From the NCBI GenBank assembly GCA_910575155.1, contig CAJTDX010000013.1:28660-92659 (forward strand): a stretch of 64,000 nucleotides of DNA, read 5' to 3'. The notes beneath the pieces were generated by a model. That model made no database searches, was not told the origin of the DNA, and worked only from the letters and a program-made list of their open reading frames with translations. Shown here one piece after another: positions 1 to 9,757 of this stretch. The stretch's first letter is position 1, and the number at the start of each line of letters is the position of its first letter. A program made the translations under genes and the position numbers. This DNA is from Lachnospiraceae bacterium (GTDB lineage Bacteria > Bacillota > Clostridia > Lachnospirales > Lachnospiraceae).

Positions 1-39
1 ATATATGGAAACACTGTTGGGATAATAACGGGGAAGCAG

Positions 40-1032
40 ATGGAACGTATAGAAATATCGGTAGTTATTCCGGTCTATAATTCAGAAAAGTTCATTGTCA
101 AATGCCTGGATTCTCTTGAGAGACAAAGCATGAAGGAAATAGAAGTTATTCTTATCAATGATGGAAGTACGGACCGTACAGAAGAATTGATTATGCAGTA
201 CCAGCAAGAGCATAGCCTGTATATTCGTCTTTTTACAAGAAAAAATGCCGGACAGGCTGCCGCGCGTAATTTTGGCATTCTTCAGGCGGCGGGCAAATAT
301 ATCGCTTTTATGGACAGCGATGATTATGTGGAAGAAGATTATCTGCAGCAATTGTATCAGACGGCGCAGAACTGTCAGTCAGAGGTTGTAACCTGCGGTT
401 ATCGGAGCGTCAGGCCGGACGGGACGGTTTTACAGACTGTTTCAGTATCCTCTTTTGCAGATATTGCAGATTATGGACGTCCGGGCATGTTTGTGGTTTG
501 GGCAAAATTGTTTTTAAGAGAGTTTCTTTTGAGGAATCAATTCCGCTTTCCGGAGGGAGGGATGATCTACGAAGACGTCCCGTTTTCTCTGGAAACGAAA
601 TTCAAAGGGAAAAATGTAAAGGCGATTGCCTATATTGGCTACAATTATGTGCAGCACAGCCTCAGCACTATGGCGTCTTCCAAAGTGACATGCAGCCGTT
701 TTCCCTTTGATAAAATGGATGAGGTAATCCGCAGCACCCGGCCCGCTGATCCGGAAGCAAAGAACAGATTTGAATTTGAAATATTGCATTTTTTTGCAGG
801 TTTTCTGTTTTTTTTCTGCAGAAAGGCCAGCAGAGAAGATATCAGACGGTTGTCTTCCTTTGCAGTAAAGGAGATTCGCACATACTTTCCGCAATATAAG
901 AAGAATCCTTACCTGGGTTTGATAAAAGAAAAAGAATTGCCCCTGGTGCATCGGATTGCCATATGGATTTTTGTACAGACTGTCCGGCTGCGTATGCTGA
1001 ACAGTTTTGCTTTTGCGGTTACGAGGTTGTAA
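40..1032 (+). CDS. GT2 family glycosyltransferase
   Basis: A 330-residue cytoplasmic GT-A fold glycosyltransferase, expected to move a sugar from a nucleotide-sugar donor onto a growing glycan. Residues 5-110 carry the family pattern: SVVIPVYNSE at the N-terminus, NDGSTD around 40-45, and the metal-binding DSDD at 92-95. The C-terminal third has no recognised domain but has hydrophobic, aromatic patches that could rest on the membrane. A weak GGGGA ribosome site lies about six bases before the ATG. The gene upstream probably ends at the TAA at 23-25 (last residues METLLG), so this is an internal operon gene. The next gene starts three bases after its stop. The sugar specificity cannot be read from the sequence. 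Confidence 0.9.
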   Translation: MERIEISVVIPVYNSEKFIVKCLDSLERQSMKEIEVILINDGSTDRTEELIMQYQQEHSLYIRLFTRKNAGQAAARNFGILQAAGKYIAFMDSDDYVEEDYLQQLYQTAQNCQSEVVTCGYRSVRPDGTVLQTVSVSSFADIADYGRPGMFVVWAKLFLREFLLRNQFRFPEGGMIYEDVPFSLETKFKGKNVKAIAYIGYNYVQHSLSTMASSKVTCSRFPFDKMDEVIRSTRPADPEAKNRFEFEILHFFAGFLFFFCRKASREDIRRLSSFAVKEIRTYFPQYKKNPYLGLIKEKELPLVHRIAIWIFVQTVRLRMLNSFAFAVTRL

Positions 1033-1035
1033 GTT

Positions 1036-2307
1036 ATGGGACAGTCAGGCAGCATGAAGAAAAACGTAATATGGAACACCTGCGGCAGCATTTTCTACAG
1101 TGTCTGCCAATGGCTGCTCACTTCTATTATCATCCGCACAGCCTCCTATGAGGCAGGCGGCATACTGTCTCTGGCAATGACTGCCAGCAGCAGCTTTTCT
1201 GCGATCTCCCTGTTCAGTATGCGTAATTACCAGGTTTCAGACATCAAAGGCGAGTACAGCGTCAATGAGTATGTTGGGAGCAGGGTGATTACCTGCGCCG
1301 CAGCTTTTGTCTGCTGCGCCGCAGCCGCGGTTTACAACAGCTCCGTAGAACAGATGCTCTGTATCGACGCTTTTATGCTGGTGCGGGTAGCAGAAGCATG
1401 GGTGGATGTTATGCACGGCGTGGACCAGAAGTATGAACGGTACGACTATATCGGCAAGTCTTACATTCTGCGGGGAATGATTACGCTGATTATATTTTGC
1501 GCAGGACTGTTCTTCACAGGGAATCTGACGCTTACTTTATGTGTGATGGCTTTGGGGAACCTGGCAGCGGCTGTATGTTACGACACAAGAATGACAGGCG
1601 CGCTGGAACAGATTACCCCGGTGTTTCAGAAGCGGGTGCTGCAGCTGTTGAAAACCTGTATTCCGATCGTTGTATTTACATTTTTGCTGAGCCTGGAGAA
1701 TCTCATACCTAAAAAAATACTGGAGCAGCAGTACGGACAGGCGGATTTGGGAATTTATTCTGCCATGGCGAATCTGGCTGTTGTCGTGCAGGTATTTTCT
1801 TCCGTCGTGTTTAATCCGTTTCTTCCCCGGTTTACTCAACTTTATTACAGCGGCGATCTGGATGGTTTCAGGAAGGCGCTGCATAAATTGTATCTGATAC
1901 TTGCGGGGATGTGCGCGGTGGTGAATGCCGGAGTTTTTATATTCGGCAAATTGGGGCTTAAAATCCTGTACGGGGAAGATATTTTGCAGTATTATGATTT
2001 GTTTTTACCTATAATATGGTGTACAATCTTTACAGCGCTGATATGGATTATTTCAGCAATATTAATTGCATTGCGTAAGATCAGGCTATTGGTAGCAGGA
2101 ATGATCGTGGATTTTGCGCTTTGCCTGTTACTGGCGGAACCGTTGATAGAACGTTATAACAAGAACGGCGTAAGTATCGTGCAGATAGCAGTCATGGGGA
2201 TTTACATATTATTTATGATAGTAGTGTGTGAAATATCCATCAACAAATCTAACATAAAAAGGCAAGTGGCAAAGGATGAAAAAATTAATAATAATACCGG
2301 CGTATAA
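1036..2307 (+). CDS. Wzx-like polysaccharide flippase (MOP superfamily)
   Basis: A 423-residue integral membrane protein with about twelve hydrophobic segments across its full length and short charged loops, the pattern of lipid-linked oligosaccharide flippases. It would move undecaprenyl-linked repeat units across the membrane. It follows the GT2 gene by three bases, and its last 32 bases overlap the next gene, so the three are translationally linked. A second ATG (codon 7) is an alternative start. A flippase in the same region as two ABC exporters suggests that more than one glycan is assembled here. The assignment rests on topology and context, because no catalytic motif exists for this family. 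Confidence 0.8.
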   Translation: MGQSGSMKKNVIWNTCGSIFYSVCQWLLTSIIIRTASYEAGGILSLAMTASSSFSAISLFSMRNYQVSDIKGEYSVNEYVGSRVITCAAAFVCCAAAAVYNSSVEQMLCIDAFMLVRVAEAWVDVMHGVDQKYERYDYIGKSYILRGMITLIIFCAGLFFTGNLTLTLCVMALGNLAAAVCYDTRMTGALEQITPVFQKRVLQLLKTCIPIVVFTFLLSLENLIPKKILEQQYGQADLGIYSAMANLAVVVQVFSSVVFNPFLPRFTQLYYSGDLDGFRKALHKLYLILAGMCAVVNAGVFIFGKLGLKILYGEDILQYYDLFLPIIWCTIFTALIWIISAILIALRKIRLLVAGMIVDFALCLLLAEPLIERYNKNGVSIVQIAVMGIYILFMIVVCEISINKSNIKRQVAKDEKINNNTGV

Positions 2308-2971
2308 TGAGAGCGAATGCATTGAGCGGACGATAAAGGATATTGAGAAACATGCGCAGGGATTTGATTATCTCATTGTAAACGACTGTTCTACAGATCA
2401 GACCAGAGAAATATGTGAAAAAAACGGTTTTAACCTTATCAATCTTCCTATTAATCTGGGAATCGGCGGGGCTGTTCAGACCGGATATCAGTATGCATGG
2501 GAAAACGGCTACGATGTGGCGGTACAGATTGACGGGGATGGACAGCATGACGCTTCCTTTCTTCAGCGGATGTCGGAAACTATGGGCGAAGAAGGGGCGG
2601 ATATGCTGATTGGTTCCCGGTTTATTGAAAAAGAAGGTTTCCAGTCTTCCTTTCTCAGACGGGTTGGCATTATCTATTTTACGGGACTGATTAAATTAAT
2701 GACGGGGGCGACCATTACAGACCCTACTTCAGGTCTGCGCATGATAAACCGCAGTGTAATTGAAATTTTTGCAAAAGACTATCCCAAAGATTATCCGGAA
2801 CCGGAGAGCGTGGTGGCTGTTCTGAGAAATAAAAAGCAGGTGAAGGAAATTCCGGTGGTCATGCGCGAGCGCCAGGGAGGCAGCTCTTCCATTGGCAGCA
2901 TCCGTTCGATTTATTATATGATAAAGGTAACACTGGCGATTTTGGTAGAAAGTTTGCGGAGATATAAATAA
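2276..2971 (+). CDS. DPM1-like GT2 glycosyltransferase
   Basis: A 231-residue GT2 protein of the dolichyl-phosphate-mannose-synthase type, which usually loads a single sugar onto polyprenyl phosphate. The N-terminus reads KKLIIIPAYNE, followed by VNDCSTDQT and the acidic metal site IDGDGQHD. It has no C-terminal membrane helices, unlike GtrB. The start overlaps the end of the flippase gene by 32 bases and has an AAAGGA ribosome site. The next gene, nine bases downstream, encodes a DUF2304 membrane protein, a frequent partner of this GT2 subtype that may supply the missing membrane anchor. The sugar is unknown. Confidence 0.88.
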   Translation: MKKLIIIPAYNESECIERTIKDIEKHAQGFDYLIVNDCSTDQTREICEKNGFNLINLPINLGIGGAVQTGYQYAWENGYDVAVQIDGDGQHDASFLQRMSETMGEEGADMLIGSRFIEKEGFQSSFLRRVGIIYFTGLIKLMTGATITDPTSGLRMINRSVIEIFAKDYPKDYPEPESVVAVLRNKKQVKEIPVVMRERQGGSSSIGSIRSIYYMIKVTLAILVESLRRYK

Positions 2972-2980
2972 GGAGCAGAT

Positions 2981-3325
2981 ATGAGTATAAGATTGCAGGT
3001 TATATTACTGGTTTTACTGATTTTTATATTAATAGGAATGGTAACTCAGATTAAACGTAAAAAACTGGATTTGAAATATACATTATCCTGGTTTGCATTG
3101 ATTATAGCGTTAATTGTGTTAACGTGTTTTCCGAAACTTCTTATTGTTATCGCAGATTTTCTGGGCATTACAACACCTATCAATATGATATTTTTCTGTG
3201 GATTCTGCTTTTCCCTTATAATTATATATACACTGACGGTTGCGATCTCTAAGATGTCAGACAATATCCGCAGCCTTACACAGAAAATTGCACTTCTGGA
3301 AAAAGGAGAAACGGATCATGAATGA
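2981..3325 (+). CDS. DUF2304 small membrane protein
   Basis: A 114-residue protein with three hydrophobic helices (roughly residues 3-22, 33-52 and 65-88) and a charged C-terminal tail ending LEKGETDHE. Size and topology match DUF2304, a family found beside DPM1-like glycosyltransferases. That is the case here, with nine bases between this gene and the preceding one. The likely role is as a membrane partner of that enzyme, but the biochemical function of the family is not established. Its last bases overlap the start of the next gene (ATG at 3318). Confidence 0.8.
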   Translation: MSIRLQVILLVLLIFILIGMVTQIKRKKLDLKYTLSWFALIIALIVLTCFPKLLIVIADFLGITTPINMIFFCGFCFSLIIIYTLTVAISKMSDNIRSLTQKIALLEKGETDHE

Positions 3326-4145
3326 CAGACAAATAAAGAGGAAAAACGGCCGCTATACAGAACGTGACCATACGTTTGTAATCTGTGCTTATAAAGAAAG
3401 CCCTTACCTTGAAGAAACGATATTATCGCTGAAAAAACAGACCGTGCCGGTGCAGATTATGATGTCCACCGCCACTCCCAATGAATTTCTTGAAAATATG
3501 TGCAGAAAATATGAGATCCCTTTGTATGTGAATCAGGGAGAAAAAGGTCTGGCGGCAGATTGGAACTACGGCTATCGGCAGGCGCAGACCAGACTGATTA
3601 CCATAGCGCATCAGGACGATTTTTATGAGCCGGAATACGTAGAACAAATTATTCAACATGCGAATCTGAGGCAGGACGCAATAATCATTTATTCAGATTA
3701 TTATGAATTTCGGATTGATGAGAAGGTCACAGGCAACAGGCTGCTGAAGATTAAGCGTCTTATGAATGTGCCAATGACGAAGAAAGTCTTTTATGGAAAC
3801 CGTTTTCTCAGGCGTCTTATGCTGTCTATGGGAGATCCCATCTGCTGTCCCGCCGTTACTTACGTGAGAGAGAAAGTGGGAGAACGGCCATTTGACACGA
3901 CTTATCAGAATAGCTGTGATTATAAGGCAATGGTGGAACTGGCGGAGAAGAAAGGGGCTTTTATCTGTATTCCCAGACAGCTTGTAGCGCATAGAATACA
4001 TCCGGGTTCCACCACGACCTTCAATTTAAGTGAAAATATCCGGCAAAAAGAGGATCTTGAAATTTTCTGCAGATTCTGGCCGCGGCCTATTGCAAAGCTC
4101 ATCAACAAAGTTTATGCTACAAGTGAGAGAAGCAACGAATTGTAA
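3318..4145 (+). CDS. GT2 family glycosyltransferase
   Basis: A 275-residue glycosyltransferase with a GT2-like N-terminus (TFVICAYKESPYLEETILSLKKQ) and the metal-binding stretch AHQDDFYEP. The ATG at 3318 was chosen because it sits behind AAAAGGAGA. An upstream in-frame codon at 3240 would bury the start in the DUF2304 gene and add 26 residues unlike any GT2 start. It overlaps the DUF2304 gene by eight bases, indicating coupled translation. After the catalytic domain comes a segment (GDPICCPAVTYVRE) typical of GT2 enzymes of surface polysaccharide clusters. The acceptor and donor sugars are unknown. Confidence 0.87.
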   Translation: MNDRQIKRKNGRYTERDHTFVICAYKESPYLEETILSLKKQTVPVQIMMSTATPNEFLENMCRKYEIPLYVNQGEKGLAADWNYGYRQAQTRLITIAHQDDFYEPEYVEQIIQHANLRQDAIIIYSDYYEFRIDEKVTGNRLLKIKRLMNVPMTKKVFYGNRFLRRLMLSMGDPICCPAVTYVREKVGERPFDTTYQNSCDYKAMVELAEKKGAFICIPRQLVAHRIHPGSTTTFNLSENIRQKEDLEIFCRFWPRPIAKLINKVYATSERSNEL

Positions 4146-4161
4146 AACAGGAGAGAAGGGC

Positions 4162-5184
4162 ATGACGCTTAAAGAAACATCGACAGACCGTAATAATAAT
4201 CTGGATTTCATTCGTTTTCTGGCTGCGCTGCTGGTGATTTTATGCCATGCATATCCGATCAGCAGAGGACAGGAATACACGGATCTTTTGGGCAGGCTTA
4301 CCAATGGGCAGATGCATTTTGGAAATCTTGCCGTCTGTATTTTCTTTTTGTACGGCGGATTTCTGATTGCCAAAAGTGCAGAGCGGCTTAAAACAGCGGG
4401 CGCATACTTTAAAGCGCGGGTTTTAAGGGTGTTTCCCTGTCTGATTGCAGTTACCTTCATTCTTACCTTTTTGGCGGGGCCGTGCCTGACAACCCTTTCC
4501 GCGGGAACTTATTTTTCACAGAAGGGCGCCTACCAATATCTGTTAAATTCTGTTATGATATTGACGCATAATCTGCCGGGAGTATTTGAGGGAAATATTT
4601 ATGGGCAGACAGTCAATGGACCTTTATGGACGCTTCCGGTTGAATTTCTATGTTATATTATGTGCTTTCTGGTATGGAAAACAGGTTTTTTAAATGAAAA
4701 ACGGATGAAATGGACGATTCCGTTCTTTGCGGCAGGTTATATTGGCTTAAAGATCATTTTGGGAACAAATGTTTTGCTTGCTTCCGCCCTGCGCCCGGTC
4801 GGTCTGTTTTATGCAGGTATGCTCTATTATGTATACCGCGGTAAAATAAAACTGAGCCGGGAAGCAGCGCTCTTATGTTCTGCGGCGCTGGTATTTTTTA
4901 CATGGAGGGGTTTTCTGGATGTTGTGGTTTTTATATTTCTGCCCTATGTACTTTTGTATCTTGGGTATGGCACCAGACATAAATTGAGCAATTTTGCAAA
5001 ACATGGCGAGGTGTCTTACGGCGTATATCTGTGCGGATGGCCCATTCAGCAGACGATTTGTATGCTCTTTGGCGGCCAGATGATTCCGGTTGTTAATTTT
5101 CTGCTGACGCTGCCTTTTGCTATTTGCGGAGGATATCTGCTGCACAGGTTTGTGGAACAACCGGCGGCGCGCATCCACAAATGA
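4162..5184 (+). CDS. Acyltransferase family 3 membrane protein
   Basis: A 340-residue integral membrane acyltransferase of the OafA/WecH type, which moves acetyl or another acyl group onto exported sugars. The first helix carries the family signature LDFIRFLAALLVILCH, with the conserved Arg and His. GPLWTLPVEF in the middle is another family hallmark, and about ten hydrophobic segments follow. The ATG at 4162 follows GGAGAGAAGG. An in-frame ATG at 4030 lies inside the preceding GT2 gene and is rejected. It starts 16 bases after that gene. Its likely job is O-acetylation of the glycan made by the neighbouring transferases; the substrate is not determined. Confidence 0.87.
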   Translation: MTLKETSTDRNNNLDFIRFLAALLVILCHAYPISRGQEYTDLLGRLTNGQMHFGNLAVCIFFLYGGFLIAKSAERLKTAGAYFKARVLRVFPCLIAVTFILTFLAGPCLTTLSAGTYFSQKGAYQYLLNSVMILTHNLPGVFEGNIYGQTVNGPLWTLPVEFLCYIMCFLVWKTGFLNEKRMKWTIPFFAAGYIGLKIILGTNVLLASALRPVGLFYAGMLYYVYRGKIKLSREAALLCSAALVFFTWRGFLDVVVFIFLPYVLLYLGYGTRHKLSNFAKHGEVSYGVYLCGWPIQQTICMLFGGQMIPVVNFLLTLPFAICGGYLLHRFVEQPAARIHK

Positions 5185-5236
5185 TAAAACGCTTCCTGCT
5201 GACGTGCAGGAACGGAATGTACAGGAGGATTAAACA

Positions 5237-7027
5237 ATGAGTGGTTCTATCATAGCTTCGCTTCTATATGTTACAGGTTTTTTATTATGCTATGCCGCGA
5301 TTTTCCTGTTTCCCAAGAGTGATAAAAAGTTAGACGGCGTCATGTGGCTGCTGTTGTCCTTACTGACCGAAATGTGCTGGGGCGGTCTGGCGGCGGGCAT
5401 AATCAATATCATACATATTCCAATTAATATTTACAGTATGGGAATTGTTTACGTATTGTCTGCCGTACTGCTGGGCGTTAAAATCCGCCGGGAGAAAAAG
5501 ATACAGAAATACCGGTGGTCCTGGCTGGATGTGTTGTTTTCTCTGGCAGTGTTTTTGGCGGTTGCGTTTATGGTTCTGAAAAAGGCCGGACCGGATATGG
5601 AGCTTATTTTTATCAACAGCGACGCAGCGGTCCACCTCAAGAATGCGGTGTCCCTTGTATTGGGGCAGAAGCTTCCGGTCATGTATTTTGCGCCGTTCCA
5701 GCTTGGCATGATCTTGGAAGTAACGATGCCTGTTCTGCCAATCTATGAATTTTATAAGGTTTTTATTATAGTAGACGCAGCTTTTTTTGCGCTGGAAATT
5801 ATATTCTTTTTCCAGTTCTGCCGCGCATATATGCAAAGCTGGCGTATGAAAGCCCTTGGTATAGCGATGTGCGTCCTCTATGCTGCCGGCTATCCTCTGC
5901 TGAGTTATCTGTTCAGTTTTTATTATTGGGCGATTGGCGTTATGCTGACCGGATTTGCGGCTCTGCTGCTGCGGATGTACAGAAGCCGGGAGATGAAACG
6001 GCAGTATCTTGTGTTTCTTCTGATGCTTTGCTGCAACGGGGTTGTCATGTGCTATATGCTGATTGCGCCTATGGCGTTTATTGCGGTGTTTCTTGGGCTT
6101 GCAGCAATTGTAAAGGATGAAGGAAAACTGTTGACAAAGAACAATGTGTTTCTGGGCCTTAAGGTATTTCTGCTCCCTACGCTGCTGGCGGTTTATTACT
6201 GCTATTTTGAATTTTTAAGCAAAGAAGGCATGTCAGCTACGGACGTGATATCCATTGACGGGGGAATCTACCGGGAACTATATGTGAATTTCCTGCTCCT
6301 GATACCAATTGTTGCATATATGGTGGTTCGTGCCGTACACAGGAAGAAAGCAGATGAAAACATGATTTTTTTCGGAACAATCTGTATCTTTGTGCTGGTA
6401 TTGTTTATCTTTGCAGGACTGAAAAAAGTTTCCGGATATTATTTTTATAAATTCTATTACCCGCTGTGGTTTTTTGTCTTTGTGCTGGCAGTACAGGGCA
6501 TAGCAAAATTGCTGGAGGAGCAGTGGGAAATGCTGGCAGGATACGGCGTCATGGTAGCATTTTTATTTGTGATGCATTATGGAAAGCTGGAACAGCTCGT
6601 AGTTCTCAGTAAGACAGGATTCCAGGAAGAGTACAGGGCGGAGCAATTTTTTTCGCTCTATGATTATAACATTTCCTATCTGAAACTGACGGGCAGCACC
6701 TTTCCCGATGATTATATGGACGTCTGCCGTTATGTAGTGGATGAATTGGGCGGGAAAGAAGAGATTCCTCTGATCGCTTTGCTTGACAATTATGAAAAAT
6801 GTTTTTGGTATGAGGCGATAACCGGAAATGACTGTTCTGAATATTATGGATGGAAGCATAATTTTGAGCAGGTACGGAAAAAATTAGATAATCGGGAGAC
6901 AGATTTTTTTGCAGTGTTTAAAGACTCGGAAGTATATGAGCAAAATGAAGCTTATTTTAACGGGTTTGAAGCAGTTTATCAAAATGAAACGGGAGTTGTT
7001 TACCGTACGAAGAAATCAGTGGATTAA
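5237..7027 (+). CDS. Large polytopic membrane protein, possible GT-C type
   Basis: A 596-residue protein with about twelve hydrophobic helices over residues 1-430 and a soluble C-terminal domain of about 160 residues. The acidic motif FINSDAAVHLKNA, after the fourth helix, lies where GT-C glycosyltransferases place a catalytic acidic loop, but the family was not firmly recognised. The architecture (membrane body plus soluble tail) resembles the split DUF6077 protein at 16997-18865, and the two may be distant relatives. It has a good ribosome site (AGGAGG, then ATG). Its placement before rmlB and after an acyltransferase suggests a role in glycan transfer or polymerisation. Function unproven. 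Confidence 0.75.
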   Translation: MSGSIIASLLYVTGFLLCYAAIFLFPKSDKKLDGVMWLLLSLLTEMCWGGLAAGIINIIHIPINIYSMGIVYVLSAVLLGVKIRREKKIQKYRWSWLDVLFSLAVFLAVAFMVLKKAGPDMELIFINSDAAVHLKNAVSLVLGQKLPVMYFAPFQLGMILEVTMPVLPIYEFYKVFIIVDAAFFALEIIFFFQFCRAYMQSWRMKALGIAMCVLYAAGYPLLSYLFSFYYWAIGVMLTGFAALLLRMYRSREMKRQYLVFLLMLCCNGVVMCYMLIAPMAFIAVFLGLAAIVKDEGKLLTKNNVFLGLKVFLLPTLLAVYYCYFEFLSKEGMSATDVISIDGGIYRELYVNFLLLIPIVAYMVVRAVHRKKADENMIFFGTICIFVLVLFIFAGLKKVSGYYFYKFYYPLWFFVFVLAVQGIAKLLEEQWEMLAGYGVMVAFLFVMHYGKLEQLVVLSKTGFQEEYRAEQFFSLYDYNISYLKLTGSTFPDDYMDVCRYVVDELGGKEEIPLIALLDNYEKCFWYEAITGNDCSEYYGWKHNFEQVRKKLDNRETDFFAVFKDSEVYEQNEAYFNGFEAVYQNETGVVYRTKKSVD

Positions 7028-7041
7028 GGAGGAAGTAAAAA

Positions 7042-8124
7042 ATGAGAACTTATTTAGTAACCGGAGGAGCAGGATTTATCGGTTCCAATTATATTCATTA
7101 CATGTTCCGCAAATATGGCAATGAGATCAGAATTATCAATGTGGACAAGCTGACCTATGCAGGGAATCTGGAAAATTTAAAAGAAGTGGAAGGCAGAGAT
7201 AATTATACTTTTGTCAAAGCAGATATCTGTGATAAGGAAGCGATCAGTAAAATCTTTACAGAAAATGATATTGACCGGGTGGTGCATTTTGCGGCGGAGA
7301 GCCATGTGGACCGAAGCATTAAGAATCCCGAGGTGTTTGTGCAGACGAATGTGCTGGGAACAGCGGTGGTGTTAAACTGTGCCAGAGCCGCCTGGGAACT
7401 GGAAGACGGCAGCTACAGAGAAGGGAAGAGATTTCTGCACGTGTCTACGGATGAAGTGTACGGTTCATTAGAAGACGAAGGAGCGTATTTTTACGAAACT
7501 ACTCCGTATGATCCCCATAGCCCTTACTCAGCAAGTAAGGCAAGTTCTGATTTCATTGTGAAATCTTATATTGATACCTATCATTTTCCGGCCAATATTA
7601 CCAATTGTTCCAACAACTATGGGCCTTACCAGTTTCCGGAGAAGCTGATTCCTCTGATGATTAACAACGCCCTTCAGGGAAAGAAGCTCCCGGTCTATGG
7701 AGATGGAAAAAATGTCCGTGACTGGCTGTATGTGGACGATCATGCCAAAGGCATCGACATGGTACAGGAACAGGGAAAACTGGGCGAAACATACAATATT
7801 GGCGGACATAATGAGAAACAGAATATAGAGATTGTCAATACCATTATTGAGGTTCTGCAGGAAATGCTGCCGGAGGATGATCCCAGAAGAAAGCTGGTAA
7901 GCAAAGACCTGATTACGTATGTGGAAGACCGCAAAGGCCATGACAGAAGATACGCGATTGCGCCGGATAAGATCAGGGAGGATCTGGGCTGGGAGCCGGA
8001 AACGATGTTCCGCGAAGGAATACGCAAAACCATTACCTGGTTCTTTGAACATGAGGATTGGATGAAAAATGTCACCAGCGGCGATTATCAGAAATATTAT
8101 GAGGATATGTACCGGAACAAATAG
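7042..8124 (+). CDS. rmlB: dTDP-glucose 4,6-dehydratase
   Basis: A 360-residue extended short-chain dehydrogenase that converts dTDP-glucose to dTDP-4-keto-6-deoxyglucose, the second step of dTDP-rhamnose synthesis. It has the NAD-binding GGAGFIGSNY at residues 7-16, AAESHVDRS, the catalytic TDEVYGSL and the YSASKASS motif with Tyr and Lys. Full length for the family. AGGAGG lies just upstream. It is 14 bases after the membrane protein gene. The partner genes rmlA and rmlC are about 11 kb away, at 18932 and 19848. No rmlD is seen in the window, so rhamnose completion must be encoded elsewhere, or the 4-keto sugar is used in another way. Confidence 0.96.
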   Translation: MRTYLVTGGAGFIGSNYIHYMFRKYGNEIRIINVDKLTYAGNLENLKEVEGRDNYTFVKADICDKEAISKIFTENDIDRVVHFAAESHVDRSIKNPEVFVQTNVLGTAVVLNCARAAWELEDGSYREGKRFLHVSTDEVYGSLEDEGAYFYETTPYDPHSPYSASKASSDFIVKSYIDTYHFPANITNCSNNYGPYQFPEKLIPLMINNALQGKKLPVYGDGKNVRDWLYVDDHAKGIDMVQEQGKLGETYNIGGHNEKQNIEIVNTIIEVLQEMLPEDDPRRKLVSKDLITYVEDRKGHDRRYAIAPDKIREDLGWEPETMFREGIRKTITWFFEHEDWMKNVTSGDYQKYYEDMYRNK

Positions 8125-8136
8125 CGGAGGATGCAG

Positions 8137-9534
8137 ATGGGGTTGTCAGGGTTAAAAATAATTGTGAGAGAAAGCCAAAAAAAATTCGGCGGCCATAAGG
8201 CGGCAAATTTATTCCTCGTGTTAGGTTTATGTTTTGGGATTGCCATGGCCTGTATCAATCCGCCATTTCAGGAGTGCGACGGCTGGATGCATTACCTATG
8301 GGCGACGGACGTATCGTTCGGAAACCTGGCAGGCCCTGTGTTAAATCTGTCTCATGAGGAAGGCGTGGTTCTGGTTCCGGAGAATCTGAAAGATTTTAAA
8401 TACCGCATTGTGGAGCCGGATACAGGCGAGGGCGGGGAATATATCCAATATTTAAAGACGATAAAACCATCTGCGGTTTCCATGGAAAAGAAACTTATGA
8501 ACGTGCCTTCTTCTCTGTTCTACTATCCCCAGGCTTTGGGTTTATTTGTGGGCAGGACGTTTCATCTGAGCGTCTACGGAGGCGTGGTATTATCCAGAAT
8601 CTGTAATCTTCTGGTATTTTTGCTGCTGACTGGTCTGGCAGTCCGGATCACGCCTGTGTTTAAAAATACGATGGCAATTGTGGGACTTTTTCCTCTGACA
8701 CTTTACCAGGCTGCCTCTGATTCCCCGGATGCAATGCTGAACGGTTTATGTTTCCTGTTTACCGCCATGTGCTTTTCATATGCATATGGGGAGAAAGAGC
8801 GGCTGGAATGGAAGTCTGTGCTGAAATTATCCGCGGTGCTGTCCGCCGTATTTCTGTGCAAATATGTGTATGTGTGCCTGGGACTGCTGGTATTTTTAAT
8901 TCCGATGAAAAAATTCGGAGGGAAAAAAGAATACTGGAAATGTTTTGCAATTGGCCTGATTCCGCTGGCGCTGCTTGGAGCGGCGGCCCTGTCTTATGCC
9001 GTTCCCGTTGTGTCGGGCGGACAGGCTGCCGCCGGGGCAGGAGGCATAACGCAGACGCAGTATCTGCTGGAGCATCCTAAATTTATCATTCAGGTGCTGA
9101 TTACTACATTCGGTCATGAGTTCAATGAATGGATGCTGCGATTAAATACGCTTGGCAGTCTCAATTATCCGTTAGGGCTGCTGATTTATATTCTGCCGAT
9201 GTACGCTGTGTTTGTATGCAGTCTGGACCGCACTGAGGCGTGCGCAAAAATACGGATCAGGGACCAGATATTGTGCTTTGCAGCGTTTGCCGCCGTCAGT
9301 CTGGGCGTGATTATGGGGATTTATGTTGGGGATGGAAGTCTTAATAAAGTAGGGGCCCTGGTAGTTGAAGGAGTTCAGGGACGGTACTTTATCGCGGCGC
9401 TGCCTGTGTTTTTTGCAGCCGTAAGCCAAAGAGGAGTTCAGAATAAGGATCCATACTTTACGGAGAAGAGCATAGGAATGATGGGCGTTCTGCTGTTGTA
9501 TGCCATTCATACGTTAAGAGAGCATTGTCTGTAA
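8137..9534 (+). CDS. DUF2142 family membrane protein
   Basis: A 465-residue polytopic membrane protein. The early loop CINPPFQECDGWMHYLW, just after the first helix, matches the DUF2142 signature (PPFQ..D...H). These proteins have a GT-C-like layout and occur in surface polysaccharide clusters, but their reaction is not established. There are about ten further hydrophobic segments. Two ATGs are possible. The one at 8137 lies six bases after CGGAGG, while the one at 8131 abuts it directly, so 8137 is preferred. It is the last gene of the first plus-strand run and is followed by a terminator-like hairpin at 9591-9640. Confidence 0.82.
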   Translation: MGLSGLKIIVRESQKKFGGHKAANLFLVLGLCFGIAMACINPPFQECDGWMHYLWATDVSFGNLAGPVLNLSHEEGVVLVPENLKDFKYRIVEPDTGEGGEYIQYLKTIKPSAVSMEKKLMNVPSSLFYYPQALGLFVGRTFHLSVYGGVVLSRICNLLVFLLLTGLAVRITPVFKNTMAIVGLFPLTLYQAASDSPDAMLNGLCFLFTAMCFSYAYGEKERLEWKSVLKLSAVLSAVFLCKYVYVCLGLLVFLIPMKKFGGKKEYWKCFAIGLIPLALLGAAALSYAVPVVSGGQAAAGAGGITQTQYLLEHPKFIIQVLITTFGHEFNEWMLRLNTLGSLNYPLGLLIYILPMYAVFVCSLDRTEACAKIRIRDQILCFAAFAAVSLGVIMGIYVGDGSLNKVGALVVEGVQGRYFIAALPVFFAAVSQRGVQNKDPYFTEKSIGMMGVLLLYAIHTLREHCL

Positions 9535-9590
9535 AAAGGTTTAAACGGAAATTTTGACAAGTTAACAGTTTACCACTGTGAAATAAATGA

Positions 9591-9640
9591 AAAACAAGTG
9601 AACGCATTTCTGCAATTTTTTGGTTTCACTTGTTTTTTTT
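9591..9640 (+). terminator. Rho-independent terminator after DUF2142 gene
   Basis: AACAAGTGAA at 9593-9602 pairs perfectly with TTCACTTGTT at 9625-9634, and flanking A-T pairs extend the stem by two. The loop is 22 bases and a run of T follows to 9640. It ends the first transcription block before the secreted GH3 gene. Confidence 0.75.
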
Positions 9641-9757
9641 GTGCAAATTTTCAGTGAAATTCAGCATTTTTACCAAAGGCAAAAATTGATTTGCACAAAC
9701 CGATAAAAAAATATCCTCATAAATTCAAAAAAAATTATAGAAATTCGTGATTTCTTA

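Noticed and set aside
5193..5212. Hairpin TTCCTGC/GCAGGAA between acyltransferase and membrane protein genes as a terminator
   Set aside because: No T-run follows, the stem is only seven pairs, and the downstream gene has no promoter of its own, so transcription must read through.
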